Below, in pieces: positions 62,401 through 64,000 of a stretch of DNA of 64,000 nucleotides. The notes below the pieces were generated by a model, which saw only the letters and a list, made by a program, of their open reading frames with translations, was not told the DNA's origin and did not search any database. The stretch spans positions 88,988,385 through 89,052,384 of the forward strand of contig OY740774.1 in assembly GCA_963513935.1 (NCBI GenBank). The letters run 5' to 3'. The stretch's first letter is position 1, and each line of letters starts with the position of its first letter. Both the position numbers and the translations under genes were made by a program. Source of the stretch: Aphrophora alni (Eukaryota > Arthropoda > Insecta > Hemiptera > Aphrophoridae).

Positions 62401-63700
62401 GGAACAACTCATCTCTCTCAGAAGGGATAACATGAGGTGGGTGGTTGGGCTCTTAACGAGCCACTGTCACTTCAGAAAACACCTACACAGGATAGGGATT
62501 GCTGCAGATAACACTTGCAGGAAATGTGGTTTGGCTGAAGAGTCCGCAGAACACATTCTTTTAGAGTGTGAGGCGTTAGGACGAGCCAGGCAATACTCTC
62601 TAGGCCCTCCGGGGAAAGAGATGGAAACCATCCTAGACAACCCTATCGGTAGTATCTGTTCCTTCATAAGGATGACGGGTATTACTGAATGGGTGTAGGA
62701 AGGAAATTGGGGCGGCAGAAGATCGCTAGGTCGACGCCGGTAAAAAAAACCATATATATTATGTTTATATGGATAGGATATGAATAGTAGGATCAGTCTA
62801 AATAAAACAAAACATATGATAGTAGAATAGAAGGAAAATATCAAGTTGTGAGGCTTGAAGACGAAACTCTAGAACAGGTGGACATCTTTAAATATCTAGA
62901 ACTTTATTAGAAGTATATGTCAAATCAACTTCAGGTTCCTAAAAAATTAGGTTCATGTGCAAGACAGAAAATAAAATTAGAAAGGATTGAATTTAACTAG
63001 AAAATCAGTCTGTAAGATAAGGCTTGCGAATGATGAGGTACAATTCTGCTGCATGGGCTTTCTAAAAGAAAGCTTGATTGACCAGAATGGAAGGTAAAAG
63101 TATCAAGAAAGAGTCAAAAGAACTTGGCAGAACATTGTGGAGAGTTTAAGTGACAGAGAGTCAAGTCATTGGTGGAAGATAGTAGACAGTGAGCTTCTTG
63201 TGGCATCATAGGGTATCAACAAAAGAAAAAGACTTTATTAGTAATTAGTAACAAAATAATGATTCAATGACCAAATCAACTGTAACAACAGACAAGACCA
63301 ATACCTCTATTTTATTCACCTTGTTAGAGTTCAATACCAAGAAAGTTTGTGTACATGTAACAGTTGAAGCGTTGTCCCAATTCTAATAAAGTGTTTGTTA
63401 TGGATGTTTTTTTAAAAAATATTTGATGATTAAAGCTTCCATTAGTATTGCTTATTTCCAATGAACACCTTAAGGTAGAAGAGGATTAACAAGTAAAAAA
63501 TATATTAAAGTGTTATACTAACAAATCAACTTTCGGAAGTTAACTGTTAATATCATATTTAAAAAAAATAATAAAAGTAATAAATCAGATTAATTTAAAA
63601 GTTATAAAATAAAACAGAATCCCTTACTTGTGAATTCCTCAGATGGATTCTCTCTCATTTTGGCTATTTCTTCAAACTCAATAGACATAGGCACACAGAT
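32295..63700 (-). CDS. SF3A3: SF3A3 (SF3a60) splicing factor, last nine coding exons
   Basis: Subunit 3 of splicing factor SF3a, a component of the U2 snRNP needed for branch-site recognition in the nucleus. Coding exons in transcript order: 63700-63628, 56580-56489, 53815-53594, 51005-50869, 50126-49971, 47847-47664, 46292-46182, 39928-39838, 32428-32295. All have GT-AG borders and matching phases, and total 1200 nt (399 residues plus TAA). Recognisable segments include [64 protein letters not shown], an acidic stretch, [18 protein letters not shown], a C2H2/matrin-type zinc finger (CEICGN...FQRHFAEWRHAHG) and the C-terminus DLKRQGLL. The family protein is about 500 residues, so roughly 100 N-terminal residues lie beyond the right edge. 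Introns of up to 7.4 kb carry most of the transposons in this half. Confidence 0.96.
32429..33899. other. SF3A3 last intron, part distal to the gypsy element
   Basis: AT-rich sequence with a short (GAA)n run near 33440. I see no gene or recognisable element before the mariner remnant begins at about 33900. Confidence 0.45.
34104..34407 (-). repeat. Gypsy 3' LTR
   Basis: A 304-bp long terminal repeat, TG...CA on either reading, matching the partner at 39069-39372 with no difference I could see. It contains AATAAA on the + strand only; the element's own poly(A) signal is not obvious. Confidence 0.95.
34408..34420 (-). promoter_or_regulatory. Gypsy polypurine tract
   Basis: On the - strand AAGAGGGAGGAAT directly precedes the 3' LTR (TGTGATG), the expected position and composition for plus-strand DNA priming. 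Confidence 0.8.
34715..38902 (-). CDS. Gypsy gag-pol polyprotein, intact 1395-codon frame
   Basis: A single uninterrupted frame encodes all functions needed to copy and insert the element. Gag lies at about 1-265, with two CCHC knuckles ([14 protein letters not shown] at 228-241, [14 protein letters not shown] at 248-261). The aspartic protease has VDTGSA with D350. Reverse transcriptase has KIDLSQAY (D584) and FLDD (D646, D647). RNase H has ACDAS (D793), E835 and CTDHK (D860). Integrase has a zinc-binding HTSH...CSSC (1018-1054) and catalytic D1082, D1136 and E1172, with the usual 35 residues between the last two. All catalytic residues expected for Ty3/gypsy Pol are present. Gag and Pol are fused without a frameshift, and nothing env-like follows. 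Confidence 0.96.
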   Translation of the reverse strand: MSEDQNISVSSVSNMSTTIIGKLSEFNSADETWSSYIERFELFVECNSIPDDKKVSTLLTVVGVKTFSLLRDLCTPNKPGTKTYNELVTIIREHLYPKPSFISERYKFSLRTQHEHESIAEYIANLKKLSTYCEFGATLNEHLRDRLVSGLKSDAIKQRLLSEATLTYERAVKISTSIEGAEKDAQTIAGGSDPQLRMQRMAVSSRQWKPGKQEEYKVSTKSDVKVMCYCCGQQGHFRNKCFHKNSVCHNCGIKGHLAKVCRKKVNKSQNKNKYVSRNNNNFHKHNKSHFVGVKNTQELDRDRVSNVDDDVYDLNNLFKVENENNTKRVKVEPITVEVMVGSKVISFEVDTGSAVTVVNENFYLRNFSNCKLYPNDLKLNSYTNEEIVPTGKLKVNVKHGKLSKMLDLYVIKRGAHPLMGRDWLKTLEINICFENKLLGVLGQSNPNEVVNEAKREDLVNKLCKEFPEVFTEKLGTCKTEIVSLKLKENFRPKYFKPRPLPFSMRGKVGNELDRLVEDKILIPVKSSEWRTPIVPVLKKNGKLRICGDFKVTLNPSLEIDSYPVPRIEDIFACMKKGKLFSKIDLSQAYMQLALDNESQKLCTISTHKGLFAYTKMPYGINSAPGIFQRVIEQTIQGLQGVVAFLDDILITAENTEQHFSRLQEVCNRLNQKGFTLKKDKCKFFSDKLEYLGFIIDKEGLHTSEAKIKAMLDAPTPSNVTEVKSFLGLVNYYGKFVPNMSSVLNPIYNLLKKDVLFKFDEKCVKAFNTVKKLLASSKVLAHYDPELPIKLACDASPTGLGCVLSIIGKDSVERPIAYASRTLSTAEKAYSQIDKEALSLVYGVKKFNQYLWGREFILCTDHKPLLSIFGSKKGLPAFAASRLQRYALFLSGYSFKIEYVQSAKHANADALSRLPLKVEHGDNKQELDWLGTYLYYVKESSLPITCEDIKSETQKDIVLRKVYNYVMYGWPNHVSVEYPELGPYFKRKEELTIEQGIIMWGYKVIIPNKFRKYILDELHTSHLGIVKMKSVARSYIWWPNIDSDIENLADGCSSCLFERQNPTKNQLHCWQYASRPWERLHADFMGPFKGKMYLIVIDSHTKWLEVFEVKSTSASQTIDKLRELFSRFGLPEVIHTDNGPPFNSFEFEQFVKCNGIKHSSSAPYHPQSNGLAENSVKYVKTKLKCAFRDGIDNKLALYRILFDYRNSVHVTTQETPAKLMFNRPMKTRLDLIRPNIAKTVELKQEKQTHYFKGTGTRKLFVNQSVLIRQYRSNDKWIQGIVVKQISPVMYLVKLNSGIIWRRHIDQLIGVNSPPSENKQKQVDESLTDLVTDTIQTRGNISPRKSIRSPPVVMRHSSPVMIQTRNSPTSVVNNNTTDVVERRYPIRLRKPVVRLDY
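39055..39067 (-). promoter_or_regulatory. Gypsy primer-binding site, tRNA-Ser type
   Basis: One base after the 5' LTR the - strand reads TGGCGACGAGGAT. This is the complement of the 3' end of animal tRNA-Ser(GCU) (...ATCCTCGTCGCCA) as I recall it. The match covers 13 bases and then stops. Confidence 0.65.
39069..39372 (-). repeat. Gypsy 5' LTR
   Basis: A 304-bp LTR at the transcriptional start of the element, same sequence as the 3' LTR. Its orientation matches the host gene SF3A3. Confidence 0.95.
39380..39470 (+). repeat. Dispersed repeat, copy 2
   Basis: It contains GAGTTGGTCAAGAAAGACCT, GATAGGAAAAATGAAAGAGA and CTGACCCAAGACTA, shared with copies near 52460 and 54340. It lies inside the old mariner and abuts the gypsy insertion. 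The element class is unknown; it may be a retrotransposon 3' fragment. Confidence 0.65.
39838..39928 (-). CDS. SF3A3: SF3A3 exon h: zinc finger end
   Basis: It encodes [20 protein letters not shown] and [10 protein letters not shown], one of the most conserved stretches of SF3A3. Acceptor GTTCAG, donor GTAAGT. Confidence 0.95.
40265..43640 (+). pseudogene. Jockey/CR1-like non-LTR retrotransposon, interrupted
   Basis: The RT region runs from about 40265 ([16 protein letters not shown]) through [13 protein letters not shown] and the catalytic LLFADDTTL (FADD at 41051-41062) to [13 protein letters not shown] and SYATSKIAY. The frame resumes after 42976 with [14 protein letters not shown], then [12 protein letters not shown] and [12 protein letters not shown]. 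It has a T-rich 3' UTR and a terminal (AAT)n tail at about 43625-43640, typical of this group. The 5' end with the endonuclease is missing and several frameshifts and stops are present. A 1.56-kb insertion (41412-42972) splits it. Confidence 0.8.
41412..42972. mobile_element. 1561-bp TG...CA insertion, probable solo LTR
   Basis: It starts TGTAACACCTAAAAAAGG and ends ATATTTATTACA, with a 4-bp direct repeat ATAT at both borders (41408-41411, 42973-42976). Removing the insertion and one ATAT puts the interrupted Jockey-like RT frame back in register, which fixes both borders to the base. The inside has no coding sequence. TG...CA ends, a short TSD and no genes fit a solo LTR; a non-autonomous LTR element is the alternative. 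No matching LTR exists elsewhere in the window. Confidence 0.65.
44140..44990 (-). pseudogene. Tc1/mariner-like DNA transposon remnant, copy 2
   Basis: Same family and orientation as 13128-13475: about 230 bp at 44595-44830 match 13160-13390 closely. It extends further towards the C-terminus, with [20 protein letters not shown] and [20 protein letters not shown]. The QQDGASPHY block is the second catalytic-Asp region of DDE transposases. Frameshifts throughout. The two copies together cover most of a transposase. Confidence 0.65.
46124..46147. mobile_element. Isolated mariner terminal repeat
   Basis: TTACTTTCTGGATAATCCTG followed by GTA matches the inner and outer end of the mariners at 4975 and 7464 (reversed: CCAGGGCTATCCAGAAAGTAA) with two differences. 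No partner end or transposase was found, so it is a solo end. Confidence 0.6.
46182..46292 (-). CDS. SF3A3: SF3A3 exon g: zinc finger, first half
   Basis: It encodes [20 protein letters not shown] and [17 protein letters not shown], giving both cysteines and the first histidine of the C2H2/matrin-type zinc finger. 37 codons, phase 0 at both ends. Confidence 0.95.
46293..47663. other. SF3A3 intron g/f
   Basis: AT-rich intron with a (TA)n microsatellite at 47451-47487 and no recognisable transposon. The small frames here are low-complexity. Confidence 0.5.
47451..47487. repeat. (TA)n microsatellite
   Basis: About 18 TA dinucleotides in the SF3A3 intron. Two overlapping open frames through it encode only Tyr-Ile repeats and are not genes. 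Confidence 0.95.
47664..47847 (-). CDS. SF3A3: SF3A3 exon f: acidic linker
   Basis: It encodes [20 protein letters not shown], an acidic low-complexity stretch ([19 protein letters not shown]) and [13 protein letters not shown]. The acidic tract is variable across the family; its flanks are conserved. Acceptor TTATAG, donor GTGAGA. Confidence 0.94.
47848..49970. other. SF3A3 intron f/e
   Basis: AT-rich intron. TACAGGGTGGTCTAGACCTA at 49249 has the look of a Tc1/mariner terminus, but no second end is visible. No gene seen. Confidence 0.4.
49971..50126 (-). CDS. SF3A3: SF3A3 exon e
   Basis: It encodes [20 protein letters not shown] through IAGLEAQVY. Acceptor TTGTAG, donor GTAAGT. The last codon (AG) is completed in the next exon. 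Confidence 0.94.
50127..50868. other. SF3A3 intron e/d
   Basis: A 742-bp AT-rich intron. Nothing recognisable. Confidence 0.6.
50869..51005 (-). CDS. SF3A3: SF3A3 exon d
   Basis: It encodes [20 protein letters not shown] and [11 protein letters not shown], a highly conserved SF3A3 block. Acceptor TTTACAG, donor GTAAGC; it ends in phase 2. Confidence 0.94.
51190..51980 (+). mobile_element. Tc1/mariner-like 5' remnant hosting a MITE
   Basis: GGGAGAGCCAGAAAGTAAGT at about 51200 resembles a mariner terminal repeat. After the MITE at 51273-51809 the sequence resumes and reaches a possible start ATGTTTAAGAAAATCGAACT. The interior does not continue into a recognisable transposase. Tentative. Confidence 0.35.
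51273..51809. mobile_element. 537-bp hAT-like MITE
   Basis: The ends are inverted repeats (CAGGGCCGGATTTAG and, reversed, CAGGGCCGGATTTCC) flanked by an 8-bp duplication with one mismatch (TATGTGTG at 51265, CATGTGTG at 51810). CAGGG ends and 8-bp duplications are typical of hAT elements. It has no transposase. Confidence 0.85.
51994..52378 (-). mobile_element. 5'-truncated non-LTR insertion with poly(A) and target duplication
   Basis: The - strand frame 52347-52069 reads [20 protein letters not shown] and [20 protein letters not shown], the C-terminal zinc knuckle (CX2CX8HX4C) of RNase H-bearing insect non-LTR elements. The left border is a T run of 16-18 bases, the poly(A) tail on the - strand. 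A 14-bp duplication AGGCAAAAACCTAT flanks it (51980-51993, 52379-52392). This is a classic target-primed insertion truncated to about 0.38 kb. Confidence 0.85.
52450..52620 (+). repeat. Dispersed repeat, copy 3
   Basis: It contains GAACAAGAGTTGGTCAAAAG, CCTGATAGGAAAGATGAAAG and CTAACCCAAGACTACATG. It extends further 3' than the copy at 39380 and aligns weakly with 14840-14950. In one frame it reads [20 protein letters not shown], which may be coding debris. Confidence 0.6.
52621..53593. other. SF3A3 intron d/c, remainder
   Basis: AT-rich; no recognisable gene or element. Confidence 0.4.
53594..53815 (-). CDS. SF3A3: SF3A3 exon c
   Basis: A 74-codon exon encoding [20 protein letters not shown] through [14 protein letters not shown]. 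Acceptor TTTTCAG, donor GTAAGT, phase 0 at both ends. The ATG slightly upstream lies in the intron and is not a start. Confidence 0.94.
54157..54253. repeat. Direct repeat of ~42 bp and (CCTAA)3
   Basis: TAATAAGTCTAAATGATTTT and the following TATTGTTAgTGTTTACA occur twice in tandem. Between them lies CCTAACCTAACCTAA (54198-54212), three units of the insect telomere motif. Confidence 0.75.
54320..54425 (+). repeat. Dispersed repeat, copy 4
   Basis: It contains AGAACAAGAGTTGGTCAAGA and GGGATCTAACCCAGGATAGA, matching the copies at 39380 and 52450. Confidence 0.6.
54573..55870. mobile_element. Palindrome-flanked element of unknown class
   Basis: It begins TTAACCCCTTTGCGCTCGGA, suggestive of a piggyBac-type TTAA target, but no matching right end is present. 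GC-rich palindromes TGGCCAGTGGTACTGGCCA (54701-54719) and TGGCCAGTATAACTGGCCA (55830-55848), plus related half-copies at 54624, 54757 and 55755, flank an AT-rich core. No transposase is visible. Borders and class are uncertain. Confidence 0.4.
54957..55620. repeat. Four degenerate tandem copies of a ~170-205-bp unit
   Basis: TAGTAAATTAGGCATT recurs at about 54972, 55143, 55348 and 55522. Each is followed by a shared AACTTGAAACATATGATTTT-type stretch, GTTTAGTTCATTATCTTGTT and TTAATAAAAT. Copies diverge by small indels. Confidence 0.85.
56489..56580 (-). CDS. SF3A3: SF3A3 exon b
   Basis: It encodes [20 protein letters not shown] and [10 protein letters not shown], near-identical to the animal SF3A3 consensus. 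Acceptor TTACAG, donor GTATGT. Confidence 0.93.
57544..58085 (+). mobile_element. Inverted partner of the 13.5-14.0-kb transposon block
   Basis: It starts GTGTGGCCCAGCCAAGGAGC and continues through CTTGCGATTTTGTTGAGCAG, GAGCCGCGAGAA, CTAACCCGACTCCTTGGCCC and AAGAAGTGGAGACGGTCAC. This is the reverse complement of 13464-13975 with scattered changes. Here it stops just after the transposase start (GTGGAGACGGTCAC), so only the 5' part of the element is present. Confidence 0.8.
58086..59110. other. SF3A3 intron b/a, stretch between transposons
   Basis: AT-rich sequence with no recognisable gene or repeat. Confidence 0.45.
59126..59918 (+). pseudogene. EEP endonuclease of the truncated retrotransposon
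   Basis: It encodes an apurinic-type endonuclease that would nick target DNA. Visible motifs: ALIQESW (catalytic Glu), [15 protein letters not shown] (Asp/Asn pair) and [10 protein letters not shown] (usual form SDH). The frame is open to the stop at 59916-59918, where it shifts into the next frame. The first ~20 residues of the domain are cut off by the insertion's 5' truncation. Confidence 0.85.
59899..61775 (+). pseudogene. Reverse transcriptase of the truncated retrotransposon
   Basis: The first part, to 61089, carries [81 protein letters not shown] and the RT block [19 protein letters not shown] frameshift just before the catalytic motif moves the rest ([16 protein letters not shown] at 61065-61076) into another frame, which runs to 61775. 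All catalytic residues survive, so only the frame breaks disable it. Confidence 0.88.
61850..62698 (+). pseudogene. RNase H and zinc-knuckle tail of the truncated retrotransposon
   Basis: Motifs in order: [16 protein letters not shown] (first catalytic Asp), [10 protein letters not shown] (Glu), [11 protein letters not shown] after a frameshift near 62050 (second Asp), then [19 protein letters not shown] (His and last Asp). It ends [29 protein letters not shown] and TEWV with a stop at 62696-62698. The tail is homologous to the fragments at 52069-52347 and about 18540-18900. Confidence 0.85.
62780..63240 (+). pseudogene. RTE-like reverse transcriptase remnant
   Basis: Broken frames read [32 protein letters not shown] and, near 63110, [20 protein letters not shown]. 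LNxxKTKxM followed by xxFKYLG is the thumb region of RTE-type reverse transcriptases. Stops and shifts make it inactive. It starts within 20 bp of the 59125-62747 insertion's right border. Confidence 0.5.
63241..63627. other. SF3A3 intron b/a, part next to exon a
   Basis: AT-rich; nothing recognisable. Confidence 0.5.
63628..63700 (-). CDS. SF3A3: SF3A3 exon a (first in window)
   Basis: It encodes [20 protein letters not shown] followed by EEFT. The acceptor is TTTCAG and the donor GTAAGG, starting in phase 0 and ending with one spare base. Earlier exons are outside the window. Confidence 0.9.
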
Positions 63701-64000
63701 CTGAAATATTAAAAAATAATAATTATATTGAAACAATATGCACAAAACATTAAGTGGTCATTTTATTTAAAATATGTTTTCATAAGCAAACATTTCAAAT
63801 ACGGTATTGTAGTAAAACTCAGTCCCTAGAAGCGGCAGTGCATTAGTTGGGCCATTTTTATATTTTATTTAAAAAATCAGAAAAAATAGTATCTAATCTG
63901 ACACTCAATTTGTAAAACACCATTTTTTTCTTCAGAAACATGTACAGAATCATATATGTTATATATATAAAAAAAAAAATTGTTTTGTAAAATTTGTGGA
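63701..64000. other. SF3A3: Start of the next upstream SF3A3 intron
   Basis: AT-rich intron sequence running off the window; the remaining N-terminal exons must lie beyond 64000. Confidence 0.6.

Larger units (their letters stand above)
59125..62747 (+). mobile_element. 5'-truncated non-LTR retrotransposon with EEP, RT and RNase H
   Basis: A 3.6-kb insertion flanked by the exact 14-bp duplication AACCATATATATTA (59111-59124, 62748-62761). It ends in a short A run. The sequence opens inside the endonuclease ([20 protein letters not shown]), so the true 5' end with any ORF1 is missing. The order endonuclease, reverse transcriptase, RNase H, C-terminal zinc knuckle places it with the I/LOA-type insect elements; the exact clade is uncertain. 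At least four frameshifts make it inactive. Its GC content is visibly higher than the surrounding intron. Confidence 0.92.

Noticed and set aside
59087..62844. - strand frames of 60-134 codons across the EEP/RT/RNase H element
   Set aside because: They are antisense shadows. The + strand carries clear endonuclease, RT and RNase H motifs.
1..64000. A wholly new multi-gene system
   Set aside because: Both host genes are well-known families, and the rest resolves into transposons and repeats. No cluster of unknown intact genes is present.

Overview
This is eukaryotic nuclear DNA, almost certainly from an insect. It is AT-rich, with long introns bounded by canonical GT-AG sites and dense transposable-element debris (Ty3/gypsy, mariner, hAT-like MITEs, several non-LTR clades). 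Short (CCTAA)n stretches match the insect telomere motif. A hemipteran source is plausible from the transposon types, but I cannot name the species.

Two host genes fill the window and converge. On the + strand (about 1.3-31.9 kb) lies a complete 14-exon spondin-1/fat-spondin gene. Its spliced reading frame closes at 751 residues: signal peptide, Reeler domain, Spondin_N domain, three TSP1 repeats, a Kunitz domain and a fourth TSP1. On the - strand (about 32.2-63.7 kb and beyond the right edge) lie the last nine coding exons of the splicing-factor gene SF3A3 (SF3a60), 399 codons ending in the conserved C-terminus. The stop codons are 477 bp apart with facing poly(A) signals. The products act in different places (secreted matrix protein; nuclear U2 snRNP component), and nothing suggests a shared pathway.

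Everything else is intronic and dominated by mobile elements. In the spondin introns: an RTE-like remnant and a Jockey-like 3' tail, a 188-bp MITE with an 8-bp target duplication, two internally deleted mariner copies, a long-TIR foldback element, a Tc1/mariner-like transposase remnant with a 0.5-kb 5' block that recurs inverted 44 kb away, a scrambled non-LTR remnant, a TIR-bounded 1.26-kb element, and a 2.86-kb tandem array of a ~622-bp unit. In the SF3A3 introns: a 5.27-kb Ty3/gypsy element with apparently identical LTRs and an intact 1395-codon gag-pol frame, nested in an older mariner; a Jockey-like retrotransposon split by a 1.56-kb TG...CA element (probable solo LTR); a 537-bp hAT-like MITE; a poly(A)-tailed truncated retrotransposon with its target duplication; a region of palindromes around a four-copy AT-rich repeat; and a 3.6-kb 5'-truncated, frameshifted EEP/RT/RNase H retrotransposon with a 14-bp target duplication.

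I found no CRISPR array, prokaryotic operon, or wholly new protein system. The most notable material is the young gypsy insertion, the probable solo LTR, the intronic satellite array and the layered nested insertions.
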